Below, piece after piece: positions 51,612-60,451 of a DNA stretch of 64,000 bases (positions are counted from its first letter, which is position 1; each line of letters opens with the position of its first letter). Source of the stretch: Streptomyces sp. NBC_01498 (GTDB lineage Bacteria > Actinomycetota > Actinomycetes > Streptomycetales > Streptomycetaceae); assembly GCF_036327775.1 (NCBI RefSeq), contig NZ_CP109598.1, positions 3,348,001 to 3,412,000 of the forward strand. The letters are read 5' to 3'. The notes below the pieces were generated by a model. The model was not told the origin of the DNA and did not search any database. It worked only from the letters and a program-made list of their open reading frames with translations. Position numbers and translations under genes: made by a program.

Positions 51612-52543
51612 TTTCTCAGGCTGGTGAATGTGCGCGAAGGGGTTCAACCGCTGGTTGGCGCGGATTTCCTCGGCCAGTTTGGTGCAGCGTCCTTTCCTGC
51701 GATGCGCCTGGTCATGAGAGTGATGGCTGCCCAGGTGATCAGCGTCTCGGAGTGTTGGACGAGCCGCTCGTAGTCGCGGGCGTGGCGGCGGGCGTTCATG
51801 ATCCAGGCGAGGCTTCGTTCGACAACCCAGCGCCGGGGGATGACGACAAAGCCGGTGGCGTCCTTGGGCCTGCTGACGGTTTTGATCGTCAGGTTGAGGT
51901 GGCGTTTGGCCCAGGTCACGAGCTTGCCCGCGTAGGCTCGGTCGGCCCAGACGATGGTGATCTCGGGGTGCATCAGGCGGAGGCGGAAGAGGACCTCCTT
52001 CGCTGCGGCGGAGTCGTGCAGGTCGGCGGGGGTGACCATCACGAGCAGCGGCAGGCCGCGGGTGTCGACGACGAGGTGCCGTTTGCGGCCGTTGATCTTT
52101 TTGCCCGCATCGTATCCCCGGCTGTCCCTGCCGACGGTCGAGGCGGCTTTCACGGACTGGGAGTCGATGATGGTGGCGACCGCCCGGAGTCCTTTCCCCA
52201 TGTCCCGGCGGATCCGCCCGGCGAGGTGGTCTCGGATCTGGCCGACGATGCCGGCGGCCGCCCAGCGGGCCATGAAGCCCCAGACCGTGCGCCAGGGCGG
52301 GTAGTCGGCGGGCAGGGCCCTCCATTTGCAGCCGGTGTCCACGACGTAGCGGATCGCGTCCACGATCTCCCGCCGGGGGTGCTTCTCCGGGCGGCCGCCG
52401 ATCGTGGTCTCGCAGGCCGGGATGGGCAGCAGCGGTTCGAGCAGGGCCCATTCGGTGTCGGTGGTGTCGGTGGGATAGCGGCGGCGGCGCATGGCAACAG
52501 GTGTCTCCAGACATGGGTGCGGGGGTAGGTCAGGCTGAGGCGA
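51612..52543. mobile_element. IS5-family insertion sequence
   Basis: The transposase gene is flanked by weak inverted ends: TCTCAGGCTGG on the left (about 51614) and CCTCAGCCTGA on the right (read on the minus strand, about 52541). The limits are approximate. The right end appears to reach into the last codons of the RacP-like gene, so the element may be inserted right at that gene's 3' end. I could not identify a target duplication. Confidence 0.45.
51644..52492 (-). CDS. IS5-family transposase
   Basis: The 282-aa transposase is complete: the N-terminal DUF4096-type segment YPTDTTDTEWALLEPLLPIP, with RYVVDTGCKWRALPADYPPW, and a DDE domain with the first Asp in IIDSQSVKAA, the second in IVWADRAYAGK, and the Glu in RWVVERSLAWIMNARRHARD. 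Length and motifs agree with active members, so the element may still move. It is on the minus strand downstream of the DUF6192 operon. Confidence 0.9.
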   Translation of the reverse strand: MRRRRYPTDTTDTEWALLEPLLPIPACETTIGGRPEKHPRREIVDAIRYVVDTGCKWRALPADYPPWRTVWGFMARWAAAGIVGQIRDHLAGRIRRDMGKGLRAVATIIDSQSVKAASTVGRDSRGYDAGKKINGRKRHLVVDTRGLPLLVMVTPADLHDSAAAKEVLFRLRLMHPEITIVWADRAYAGKLVTWAKRHLNLTIKTVSRPKDATGFVVIPRRWVVERSLAWIMNARRHARDYERLVQHSETLITWAAITLMTRRIAGKDAAPNWPRKSAPTSG

Positions 52544-52949
52544 TGAGGTCGAGTGTGGATTCGATGGAGTTGAGCTGGGCGACGATGTGCCGTACCCACT
52601 TGTCGTTCGGGTGGGCGGCGGCGTGCGGTGCGACGGTGCCGGTGATGAACCGCCGGAACTGGGTCAGTTTCTCGCCCACGACCTGTCGTTCGTAGGCTTC
52701 CAGCGCGGCCCGTTCCGCGCCGAGCTGGTAGCCGTCGAGCCGATTCCAGATCAGCGGCGGCCAGCCTTTCGACCCGGCCTCGTCCTTCAGCGCGGCCAGG
52801 CCGGATCGGACCTGGTGCGGGGAGAGTGCGCTGGCGCGGACCAGCTGGTGGAACTCCAGTCCGGCCGGGCGGGCTTCGAAGAGGACGAAGCGGACGGTGT
52901 CCGCGTGCCGTCTGGCGGCGTCCCCTTTGCGCCGGGAGGCGCGGGGCAC
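52530..52949 (-). CDS. RacP-like protein, unknown function
   Basis: The 139-aa protein starts with a winged-helix-like segment (VRFVLFEARPAGLEFHQLVR and HQVRSGLAALKDEAG) and continues with WPPLIWNRLDGYQLGAER and a helical tail. Similar small proteins in Streptomyces are annotated RacP and follow DUF6192 genes on mobile or variable loci. A DNA-binding role is plausible from the helix-turn-helix-like start. The GTG start lies 2 nt after the DUF6192 stop, so translation is coupled. Its 3' end abuts the IS5 element. Confidence 0.6.
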   Translation of the reverse strand: MPRASRRKGDAARRHADTVRFVLFEARPAGLEFHQLVRASALSPHQVRSGLAALKDEAGSKGWPPLIWNRLDGYQLGAERAALEAYERQVVGEKLTQFRRFITGTVAPHAAAHPNDKWVRHIVAQLNSIESTLDLIASA

Positions 52950-52951
52950 GA

Positions 52952-53947
52952 CTACTCGCCCCGCAGCATGGCCGCGAGCTCGTCGTCCATGTCGACCTTG
53001 CCGGTGTCGACCGCGGTCTCGATCCAGTCCAGCGTCGCCCGCACTTTCGCGACGTTCTGGTGGACGATGGCGCCTTCGTCTTCGGACAGGGTCCGGTCGC
53101 GCAGGCCGGGGACGGTGCGGCCGGCCGCGGCGACGAACGCGTGGCAGGCGGTCACCAGGTCCAGGAACTTCACCGTCCGGTCGACTTTGCGGACCGCCGG
53201 GGCGACCGGGCTGGTGTCCTCAAAGTGCTGACGGGCTTGCCAGCTGCGTTCGTTCTGAGCATGGTTGACCTGGAAACGGGCGGTGTCATCGCTCATCGCC
53301 TTGAACGCGACGTCCGGCCGCCGCAGGAGGTTCATTGCCGCCGTGGTGGCGACGCCCTCGTCGCGGGTCAGTTCCTCCACCACCCGGACCTTGTTCTCCG
53401 TGGAGACTTTGGCCGCGACCTGCGGGCGCCGGAGGAAATCGGTGGTCACCGTCGCGGCAACCTCCTCGTCCTGGGCCAGGTGGTGAATCGCGGTGATCCT
53501 CTCCTGCGGGGTCTCCGGGCTGTCGACCGTCCAGCCGACCCGCCGCCTGGCGTCGTCCGCAGTCCACCGCGATTTGCCCTCGGGAGGGCTCTTGATCGCG
53601 GCCCACCTCTCCGTGTCGTCCTCAATCCGGCCCAGGATGCGGTGGATCGTGAACGACACGTCGGCCTGGCGGTGTTCCTTCGGCCAGCGCGACGCGATCC
53701 ACCTCGCGTTCTTCACCGTGTTGAACATCAGGCCGATGTCCTCGGCCAGACGGACCAGGGACTCCCGAACTGTCCACTCGGTGTCCGGGGTGCCACCACG
53801 GGGCCTGACCGGCTCGATCTCCAGGGCCCGGTCGCCGATCGTGAACTTGCCGCGGGTTTGCTGTTCGACGACTTTCCGCAGCTCGGCAACGATCTGCTCG
53901 TAGCGGGACTGGCTGACGGCTCCGATGCTCTCAATCTGCTCGGACAT
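52952..53947 (-). CDS. DUF6192 family protein
   Basis: The 331-aa protein matches DUF6192 (RacO-like): GAVSQSRYEQIVAELRKVVE, KFTIGDRALEIEP, VRLAEDIGLMFNTVKNARWI and DVSFTIHRILGRIED. The last two resemble the ParB/KorB helix-turn-helix layout. The rest is largely helical (repeated RRPQVAAKVSTEN and RRPDVAFKAMSDD units). A partition or DNA-binding role is suggested by this likeness only. It forms a two-gene operon with the RacP-like gene. Upstream is an AT-richer control region with inverted repeats. Confidence 0.7.
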   Translation of the reverse strand: MSEQIESIGAVSQSRYEQIVAELRKVVEQQTRGKFTIGDRALEIEPVRPRGGTPDTEWTVRESLVRLAEDIGLMFNTVKNARWIASRWPKEHRQADVSFTIHRILGRIEDDTERWAAIKSPPEGKSRWTADDARRRVGWTVDSPETPQERITAIHHLAQDEEVAATVTTDFLRRPQVAAKVSTENKVRVVEELTRDEGVATTAAMNLLRRPDVAFKAMSDDTARFQVNHAQNERSWQARQHFEDTSPVAPAVRKVDRTVKFLDLVTACHAFVAAAGRTVPGLRDRTLSEDEGAIVHQNVAKVRATLDWIETAVDTGKVDMDDELAAMLRGE

Positions 53948-54060
53948 GGCTTTCACCATCCAAATACGGCCCGAGGCACGGCACTTGGGGCCGCGACAGG
54001 GCAAGGACCGCATCTGCTTCCGAGAGTCGGACCGCAAATACGAAGATCACAAGGAATGAC

Positions 54061-54114
54061 CACAATTGACCGTTCTGTGAACGGAACCGGTCCGAGGATG
54101 CGTTCGGTCAGTGG
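54061..54114. promoter_or_regulatory. Inverted repeats upstream of the DUF6192 operon
   Basis: CCGTTC-TGT-GAACGG (about 54070-54084) is a perfect 6-bp inverted repeat, and TGTGAACGG recurs at about 54119. The patch is AT-richer than its surroundings and lies about 120 bp upstream of the DUF6192 start, a likely operator. Confidence 0.45.
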
Positions 54115-54426
54115 TCACTGTGAACGGTCCGCGAACGGATCCTTCCGCTTCCGCCAGGCCCTCACGACGCACCGTCGCGAGCAGAACCGGGCGTCTGAGC
54201 GGCGGTCAACACCGGCCACCCAGCGAGCTCCGCACTCCGGGCACTCGACCGCGCCGGCTTCACCCTGGACGGCCGCCAACCGCTTCCGCAGCCGTTGCTC
54301 CTTGCGCCACTGCCTGGAACGACATACCGACGAACAGAACACCGCCTCGGGCCGGGCACCCGGCCTGAGGCGTTCGCCGCAAGCCCGACAGCCCCTCTCG
54401 CCAGCCCTCCTGGCACCCTCAGACAC
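54115..54426 (-). CDS. Small double zinc-finger protein
   Basis: The 103-aa basic protein contains two similar Cys4 units: CRACGERLRPGARPEAVFCSSVC and, after a helical linker, CPECGARW...ARFCSRRC. Each unit is followed by RQWRKEQ or RAWRKRK. This is a zinc-ribbon/HNH-lacking finger pattern common in Streptomyces plasmids and islands, and it probably binds DNA. It starts at a GTG (54426). It precedes the DUF6192 operon by 168 nt on the same strand. Confidence 0.6.
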   Translation of the reverse strand: MSEGARRAGERGCRACGERLRPGARPEAVFCSSVCRSRQWRKEQRLRKRLAAVQGEAGAVECPECGARWVAGVDRRSDARFCSRRCVVRAWRKRKDPFADRSQ

Positions 54427-54736
54427 CGGTCCAGGCTAGGGCGCAAATCTGCCCAGAACCTGGGATCGGAAACAGCTACTAAGCCGTACGCAGCGCCGTC
54501 CGGGACGTACGCAGGCCGCACCCGCCACGTTCGGACGCCGAGCCGTTGCGAGCCCCATGCGCGCATGGTGACCTTTGATCAGCCCTACGTCACATCCGGG
54601 AGTTCTCCACGCGCAGCCATCGCCGATCACGGGCGCCTCCGCGGGCCGGGGGTGGCGTGCGGAACCTCCGCAGCTCTCAGCCGCCCCGCCCTCCCGGACA
54701 CCGGAGGGACGTGGCTCTCACCGGATCGGATGCCCC
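54427..54736. other. Intergenic, no gene seen
   Basis: The boundary between the accessory segment and the DUF4331 region. A short minus-strand frame is open but unrecognised, and no repeat or att-like sequence is visible. Confidence 0.45.
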
Positions 54737-56443
54737 ATGCAGTCCTTCCGTCTGTCCAGACGAAACCCCGCGCCCGGACGTAAGCCGGCGCCCCGCCGGG
54801 CCGAGCGGACGCTCGCCGCGGCCGGCACGCTCTCCCTGGTCGCCGCAGCGGCGGTCACCGGCCTCGCCCCGGCCACCAGCTCCGCCTCCAGCCACCGCGA
54901 GGCGCCGATGACGGCCGGCGACCCGAGGGCGGACAACACCGACGTGTACGCCTTCACCAGCCCTGACAAGCCGGACACCGTCACCCTGGTGGCGAACTGG
55001 ATTCCCTTCCAGGAGCCCAACGGCGGCCCGAACTTCTACCCGTTCGCCAGCGACGCGCGCTACAACATCAAGATCGACGCGGACGGCAACGGCAAGCCCG
55101 ACACCACGTACACCTGGGAGTTCACGGACCACATCCGGGACTCCGCGGACCAGTTCCTGTACAACACGGGCGTCGTGAAGACCCTGGACGACCCGACCCT
55201 GAACTTCCGGCAGACGTACGACCTGACGGTCACCGACAGCGGCGGCAACCGCCGGACGCTCCTCGACAACGCGCCGGCCGCCCCCTCGAAGGTCGGCAAG
55301 GCGTCGATGCCCGACTACGCGTCGCTGCGCAAGCAGGCGGTGCGGCCGCTGCCCGACGGCGGCCAGACGTTCGCGGGGCAGGCGTCCGACCCGTTCTTCC
55401 TGGATCTGCGGATCTTCGACCTCCTCTACGGGGGCAACCTCTCGGAGACCGGGCACAACACGCTCGCCGGCTACAACGTCAACACGGTCGCCATCCAGGT
55501 GCCGAAGAAGTCCGTCGCCCTGAAGGGCGATCCCACGCGCAACCCCGTGATCGGTGTGTGGTCCACCACCGACCGCAAGGGCGCCGAGGTCACCGCGAAG
55601 GGCCCGGAGAACGACACGGCCGACGGCAAACCGCAGGACGCGGGCGCCGTGCCGGACAAGGCAGGTGCGAACGGCGACGGCGGTGCGAGCGGCGAGGACG
55701 GCTGGCGCCAGGTCTCGCGCCTGGGCAACCCGCTGGTCAACGAGGTCGTCGTACCGCTGAAGTACAAGGACGCCTTCAACGCGCTCAGCCCGGACAAGGA
55801 CGCCAGCGTCACCCCGGTCGTGAACGCGGTGAAGGACCCGATCGTCCCCAAGCTCGTCCAGAGCATCTACGGCCTCCCCGCCCCCGCGACCCCGCGCAAC
55901 GACCTGGTCGAGATCTTCCTCACCGGCATCTGCAAGGCGTGCGGCCCCATCAAGGCCGACCTCAACGCGCAGCAGCTGAACGCGGACGCGGACAAGGCGG
56001 CGATCGTGCCCGCCGAGGAACTGCGGCTGAACATGTCCGTGCCGCCCGCCGCCAAGCCCAACCGGCTCGGCGTCCTCGGCCAGGACCTGGCCGGCTTCCC
56101 CAACGGCCGCCGGCTCAACGACGACGTCGTCGACATCGAGCTCCAGGCCCTCGAAGGCGCCGCGCAGACCGGCAAGATCGTGACCGCGCTGGCCGCCGGC
56201 GACAAGGTCGACACCCCGTACCGCGAGCCCGGCGCCTCGTTCCCGTACGTGGCGCTGCCCAACACCGCCGCCGTCAACCAGGCCGACTCCCTGCACCCCG
56301 ACGGTGGTGTCGGCGCGGGCCTCGGCGGCGCGTCGTTCGGCGACGGCTTCCCCGTCGTACCCGTCACGGCCGTGGGCGGCGGCGCCCTGCTCGCCTGCGC
56401 CGGGGTCATGGCCCTGCGCCGGCGCCGAGCCGGACAGGTATGA
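54737..56443 (+). CDS. DUF4331 surface protein
   Basis: The 568-aa protein begins with a signal peptide (TLAAAGTLSLVAAAAVTGLA) followed by the family-typical SSHREAPMTAGDPRADNTDV and YAFTSPDKPDTVTLVANWIP. Further blocks are YNIKIDADGNGKPDTTY, LVNEVVVPLKYKDAF and NGRRLNDDVVDIELQALEG. The C-terminus is a membrane helix (VTAVGGGALLACAGVMAL) and RRRRAG, but no LPxTG-like motif precedes it. The family is of unknown function and is often found beside sortases. The ATG of the sortase overlaps its stop (ATGA), so the pair is coupled. Confidence 0.88.
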   Translation: MQSFRLSRRNPAPGRKPAPRRAERTLAAAGTLSLVAAAAVTGLAPATSSASSHREAPMTAGDPRADNTDVYAFTSPDKPDTVTLVANWIPFQEPNGGPNFYPFASDARYNIKIDADGNGKPDTTYTWEFTDHIRDSADQFLYNTGVVKTLDDPTLNFRQTYDLTVTDSGGNRRTLLDNAPAAPSKVGKASMPDYASLRKQAVRPLPDGGQTFAGQASDPFFLDLRIFDLLYGGNLSETGHNTLAGYNVNTVAIQVPKKSVALKGDPTRNPVIGVWSTTDRKGAEVTAKGPENDTADGKPQDAGAVPDKAGANGDGGASGEDGWRQVSRLGNPLVNEVVVPLKYKDAFNALSPDKDASVTPVVNAVKDPIVPKLVQSIYGLPAPATPRNDLVEIFLTGICKACGPIKADLNAQQLNADADKAAIVPAEELRLNMSVPPAAKPNRLGVLGQDLAGFPNGRRLNDDVVDIELQALEGAAQTGKIVTALAAGDKVDTPYREPGASFPYVALPNTAAVNQADSLHPDGGVGAGLGGASFGDGFPVVPVTAVGGGALLACAGVMALRRRRAGQV

Positions 56444-57129
56444 CCCGCCCGCTCCTGCCCGGTCGCCCGCCCCGCTCCTCGCGGGGCGGGCGACCGCGGC
56501 GCTCCCGCCGGGCCGCCGCCGCCGCAACGGTCGTCGCCGGTACGGCGCTGGCCTGCGTCGGCGTCTCCGCCCTGATATCCACCCCCGGCGAACGGGTGCC
56601 GGGCCGCACGGACATAGGCGCCGTCCCCGTCCACTCGGGCCCGGACGAGGCGGCCGGCTCCACCGGGGACCGCACCCCCGCCCCGCCCCCGGCCCGCATA
56701 CGCATACCCGCCATCGACCTCGACCAGAAGCTCCTCGGCCTGCGCGTACAGCAGGACGGCCGCCTCGGCGTACCGGAGGACCCAGCCCGGGTCGGCTGGT
56801 GGAGCGACGGGCCCCGGCCGGGCGACCCCGGCGCGGTGGTGGTCGTCGGCCACGTCGACTCGGCGACCGGACCGGGCGCCTTCCACGGACTGTCCTCACT
56901 GCGCCCCGGCGACCGGATAACGCTGCGCCGCGAGGACGGCAAGGACGTGACGTTCACCGTCCGGGCCCTGCGCCAGTACGCGAAGGACGCCCTCCCGGAC
57001 AGCCAGGTCTACGCGACCACGGGCCCCCCGTCCCTCCGCCTGATCACCTGCGGCGGCACGTACGACCGGGCCCGGGGCGAATACCGCGACAACCTGGTGG
57101 TGTACGCGACGACGGGGCGGGCGCGTTGA
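56440..57129 (+). CDS. Class F sortase
   Basis: The 229-aa transpeptidase has an N-terminal membrane anchor (AAAAATVVAGTALACVGVSA) and a sortase beta-barrel: RIRIPAIDLDQKLLGLRV, the catalytic His in VVVVGHVDSATGPGAFHGL, the Cys in LRLITCGGTYDRA, and the Arg in GEYRDNLVVY. Class F sortases of actinobacteria attach or process surface proteins. The coupled DUF4331 protein is the obvious partner, although it lacks a standard sorting motif. Short Pro/Ala-rich linker (about 50-80) between anchor and domain. Confidence 0.9.
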   Translation: MTRPLLPGRPPRSSRGGRPRRSRRAAAAATVVAGTALACVGVSALISTPGERVPGRTDIGAVPVHSGPDEAAGSTGDRTPAPPPARIRIPAIDLDQKLLGLRVQQDGRLGVPEDPARVGWWSDGPRPGDPGAVVVVGHVDSATGPGAFHGLSSLRPGDRITLRREDGKDVTFTVRALRQYAKDALPDSQVYATTGPPSLRLITCGGTYDRARGEYRDNLVVYATTGRAR

Positions 57130-57255
57130 GGGCGGCGCTTTGGGTGGGTGCGTCGGGCGTGGGCGCTTTGGGCGTGGGCGCTTTGGGGGCGGGCGCGCCG
57201 ATGACGGACCGGGGCCCGACCTGCCTGCTGCGCGTGGCAAAGGGCCCCCGGCCCG

Positions 57256-58554
57256 TCAGCCGGACGCGCGGGCGTTGAGGCGGGCCGCCTGGCGGGTCAG
57301 GTGGGTGCGTTCCGGGAGGGTGGGGGCCTTCGTCGCCGCCTCCGTGTAGAGGCGGGCCGCCGTGGTGAGGTCGCCGGCGCGTTCGTGGAGGTAGGCCGAG
57401 GCCGCCGTGTGGCGGGGCAGGGTGGCGTCCACGCGGGCGAGCGCCGCCAGGCCGGCCCGGGGGCCGTCGGACTCGCCGATCGCCACCGCGCGGTTGAGAC
57501 GGACGATCGGGCTGTCGGTGAGGCGGGCGAGTTCGTCGTACCACTCGACGATCTGCACCCAGTCGGTCTCCTCCGCCGCCGGCGCGTCGGCGTGCAGCGC
57601 CGCGATGGCCGCCTGGGCCTGGTACTCGCCCAGGCGGTCCCGGGCGAGGGCGTTCTGAAGCACCCGCACGCCCTCGGTGATCGCCGCCGTGTCCCAGCGG
57701 GAACGGTCCTGTTCGGCCAGCGGGACCAGGTCCCCGTCCGGTGTGGTCCGCGCGGCGCGGCGTGCGTGGTGGAGCAGCATCAGCGCGAGCAGCCCCGCCA
57801 CCTCGGGGTGGTCGATCGCCGCCGCGAGCCGGCGGGTGAGCCGGATGGCCTCGGCGGCGAGGTCGACGTCGCCCGAGTACCCCTCGTTGAAGACCAGATA
57901 GAGCACGCGCAGCACGGTGGCGACATCGCCCGGCCGGTCGAACCGTACGCCGGAGACCGTGCGCTTGGCCCGGCTGACCCGCTGCGCCATGGTCGCCTCG
58001 GGTACCAGATACGCCCGCGCGATCTGACGTGTCGTCAGCCCGCCGACGGCGCGCAGCGTGAGCGCGACGGCCGACGACGGGGTCAGGGACGGGTGGGCGC
58101 ACAGGAAGTAGAGCTGGAGCGTGTCGTCCGCGGCGGGCGCGGGGCCCGGCGGCGGCTCCTCGTCGGCGAGGCCCTCGCGCCGCCGCCGGGCGGTGTCCGA
58201 CCGGGTCGCGTCGAGGAAGCGCCGCCAGGCCACCGTCACCAGCCAGCCCTTCGGGTCCCTCGGCGTCCCGGCCGGCCACACCCGCACGGCCTCCACCAGC
58301 GCGTCCTGTACGGCGTCCTCGGCCGCCGCGAAGTCGGCTCCCCGGCGGACGAGGACAGCGAGGACGCCCGGCGTGAGGCTGCGGAGCAGCTCCTCGTCCC
58401 ACGCCGGGTCGGTGGCCGACGCCGGGCGCGTGGCCCGGTCGGTGGCCGGGGGGTGCGTGGCCGACTCGTACGCCGGGTTCGGTGCCTGGTCGGACGGTGG
58501 CTCCGGCGGCGGGTCCCGTCGTGGCTCCGGCGGCGGATTCATCGCGTGCGTCAC
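57256..58554 (-). CDS. ECF sigma factor (ECF42-type) with C-terminal TPR-like domain
   Basis: The 432-aa protein has sigma region 2 (LTPGVLAVLVRRGADFAAAE with DAVQDALVEAVRVWP), the ECF42 DPKGWLVTVAWRRFLD block, region 4 (LTTRQIARAYLVPEATMAQR), and the long DUF6596/TPR-like tail (YLVFNEGYSGDVDLAAEAIR, RLNRAVAIGESDGPRAGLAA). ECF42 factors lack an anti-sigma gene and are linked to DGPF/YCII proteins, as here. The GTG start overlaps the YciI stop (GTGA). The first 50 residues are a Pro-rich extension with PEPRRDPPPEPP repeats. Confidence 0.88.
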   Translation of the reverse strand: MTHAMNPPPEPRRDPPPEPPSDQAPNPAYESATHPPATDRATRPASATDPAWDEELLRSLTPGVLAVLVRRGADFAAAEDAVQDALVEAVRVWPAGTPRDPKGWLVTVAWRRFLDATRSDTARRRREGLADEEPPPGPAPAADDTLQLYFLCAHPSLTPSSAVALTLRAVGGLTTRQIARAYLVPEATMAQRVSRAKRTVSGVRFDRPGDVATVLRVLYLVFNEGYSGDVDLAAEAIRLTRRLAAAIDHPEVAGLLALMLLHHARRAARTTPDGDLVPLAEQDRSRWDTAAITEGVRVLQNALARDRLGEYQAQAAIAALHADAPAAEETDWVQIVEWYDELARLTDSPIVRLNRAVAIGESDGPRAGLAALARVDATLPRHTAASAYLHERAGDLTTAARLYTEAATKAPTLPERTHLTRQAARLNARASG

Positions 58555-58958
58555 TCCGTGATGGTGGGCGACACGCCGTAGAACGGGCGCAGTTCGAGCC
58601 ACTCGTGGATCGGCTTTCCGCCCGCGCCCGGGGCCGCCGACAGCTCCCCCGCCAGCTCGACGGCCCGCTCCCGGGTGTCGACGTCGATCACCATCCAGCC
58701 CGCGATGAGGTCCTTGGTCTCGGCGAACGGGCCGTCGGTCACCGGTGGGCGGCCCTCGCCGTCGTACCGGACGAACATCCCCTCCGGCGAGAGCGCCTGG
58801 CCGTCGACGAACTCGCCGGTCTCCCGCAGCCGGTCGGCGAAGTCGTCCATGTAGCGCAGGTGGTCCGAGATCTCCTCCGGCGTCCAGCGGTCCATGGGGA
58901 CGTCGTTGACGGCGGCCGGGGCGCCTCGGTAGTGCTTGAGCAGCAGGTACTTGGCCAT
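58551..58958 (-). CDS. YciI/DGPF-domain protein
   Basis: The 135-aa protein shows the YCII-related fold: KYLLLKHYRGAPAAVNDVPM, the VTDGPFAETKDLIAGWMVID block with the DGPF motif, and WLELRPFYGV at the end. DGPF proteins are the standard partners of ECF42 sigma factors and may modulate them. GAGGAG about 9 nt upstream of the ATG at 58958. The stop overlaps the sigma-factor start by 4 nt, giving a coupled pair. A 10-bp repeat array lies upstream at 59081-59110. Confidence 0.85.
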   Translation of the reverse strand: MAKYLLLKHYRGAPAAVNDVPMDRWTPEEISDHLRYMDDFADRLRETGEFVDGQALSPEGMFVRYDGEGRPPVTDGPFAETKDLIAGWMVIDVDTRERAVELAGELSAAPGAGGKPIHEWLELRPFYGVSPTITE

Positions 58959-59080
58959 GATGTGTGTCTCCTCGGTGAGGTGCGGCCCATTGTGGTCGCG
59001 TTCCGGTCGCGTGCTGGTCGCGTTCACTACGGGGACGGAACCGGCTCCGCGTTCTCGACATCGCCGCGACAAGTTTTTCT

Positions 59081-59110
59081 CGCGGGTTCTCGCGGGTTCT
59101 CGCGGGTTCT
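59081..59110. repeat. 10-bp repeat CGCGGGTTCT, 3 copies
   Basis: Three perfect units at 59081, 59091 and 59101, 122 bp upstream of the YciI start and 30 bp past the end of the phosphatase gene. Confidence 0.8.
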
Positions 59111-59139
59111 CCGCATGCCTGCGGGGGTTCTGTGGTCGG

Positions 59140-60378
59140 CTACAGGCGGATCACGACGAGAGCGATGTCGTCGCCGGCGCCGGCGGTCAGGTGGAGACGT
59201 TGCAGGACCCGGTCGGCCACTTCCTCCGGGGGGAGATCCACGCAGGTGGCGAGCGCATTCGTGAGGCGGCCGAGCCCGGCGTCGATGTCCTCGCCCCGGC
59301 GCTCGATCAGGCCGTCGGTGTAGAGGACGAGGGTGTCGCCCGGGGCGTAGCTGGTGCCTGCCTGGGGGCGGACCACGTGTTCGGGCCGGGCGCCGAGGGG
59401 CGGGTCGGTGGCCTGGTCGAGGAGTTCGCAGGTGCTGTCGTGGTGCAGCAGGACCGGCGGCGGGTGCCCGGCGCTGCTGTACGTGACGAGGCGGCTGCGG
59501 GTGTCCACCAGCGCGGTGACGGCGGTGGTGGACAGGGCGCCGTCGAGGGAGCGGGCGTAGAGGCCGAGGATCTCCAGGGCCTGCGCGGGCCCGGGGACGG
59601 CGCGGCTGACGGCGGACAGCGCGCTGCGGAGCATGCCCATGACGGTGGCGGCCTCAAGTCCGTGGCCGACGACGTCACCCACGGCGACGGAGAACCGCCC
59701 GTCGCTGAGGTCGACGGTGTCGTACCAGTCGCCGCACACGTTGAGCGAGCCGATCGCCGGCAGATAGCGCACGGCGATGTCCGGGTGATGGGCCAGGTCG
59801 GGCGAGTGGAGCATCGCCTCCTGGAGGGTGACGGCGACCTGCCGCTCCCGGCCGTGGGCGAGCCGCAGCTCGTCGTTGAGCCGCTGGAGTTCGCGGGCGC
59901 GCGCGTACAGCTCGGACTCCATGCCCTCCTCGCGTGCGGTCAGCTCCCCGCCGACGACATGGCGGAAGCGGCGGGAGCGGACGAAGGCGGTGACGTCCTC
60001 GGCACGGTGGATGATGCAGGTCACGCCGCCGTCGGAGTCGGTGACCGGGGTGTTCACCGGGGACCACCAGTGTTCGGCGAACCGCTCCGGACGCTCCGGG
60101 TCCGGGACGTCGTAACGCTGGAGCGCCATCGTGTCGGGCTCGCCGGTGGCGAGGACGCGGTCGAACGAGGCCGACAGATTCCGTACGCCGTCGGCCTCGG
60201 GGTCGCCGGGGTTGTCGGGGAACGCGTCGAAGATGAAGTTGCCCAGCAGGTCGTTCCGGCGCAGGCCGGTGGCCCGCAGATACGCCTCGTTGACGTCGAT
60301 GATCATGAGCTGTGTGTCGAGCACCAGGTACGGGCTCGGCGAGGCGGCGAACAGATCGCTGTAGTCGATCTCCGGCAT
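59140..60378 (-). CDS. PAS-domain SpoIIE-type serine phosphatase
   Basis: The 412-aa protein has an N-terminal PAS domain (about 5-130: LFAASPSPYLVLDTQLMIID, HWWSPVNTPVTDSDG), a coiled-coil linker (about 140-185), and a PP2C/SpoIIE domain (about 195-412) with CGDWYDTVDL, VAVGDVVGHGLEAATVM, LVLYTDGLIERRG and GDDIALVVIRL. It should dephosphorylate an anti-anti-sigma factor. No partner gene is adjacent. It differs from the phosphatase at 16978 by lacking the GAF domain. The ATG at 60378 excludes an upstream extension made of a 9-bp repeat. Confidence 0.88.
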   Translation of the reverse strand: MPEIDYSDLFAASPSPYLVLDTQLMIIDVNEAYLRATGLRRNDLLGNFIFDAFPDNPGDPEADGVRNLSASFDRVLATGEPDTMALQRYDVPDPERPERFAEHWWSPVNTPVTDSDGGVTCIIHRAEDVTAFVRSRRFRHVVGGELTAREEGMESELYARARELQRLNDELRLAHGRERQVAVTLQEAMLHSPDLAHHPDIAVRYLPAIGSLNVCGDWYDTVDLSDGRFSVAVGDVVGHGLEAATVMGMLRSALSAVSRAVPGPAQALEILGLYARSLDGALSTTAVTALVDTRSRLVTYSSAGHPPPVLLHHDSTCELLDQATDPPLGARPEHVVRPQAGTSYAPGDTLVLYTDGLIERRGEDIDAGLGRLTNALATCVDLPPEEVADRVLQRLHLTAGAGDDIALVVIRL

Positions 60379-60451
60379 GACCGTCGCTCCAGACCCGCCC
60401 CGTCGTCCCGCGCGTGACCTCTTGCCCGACTTGTCGCGTTTCTTGTTTCGA

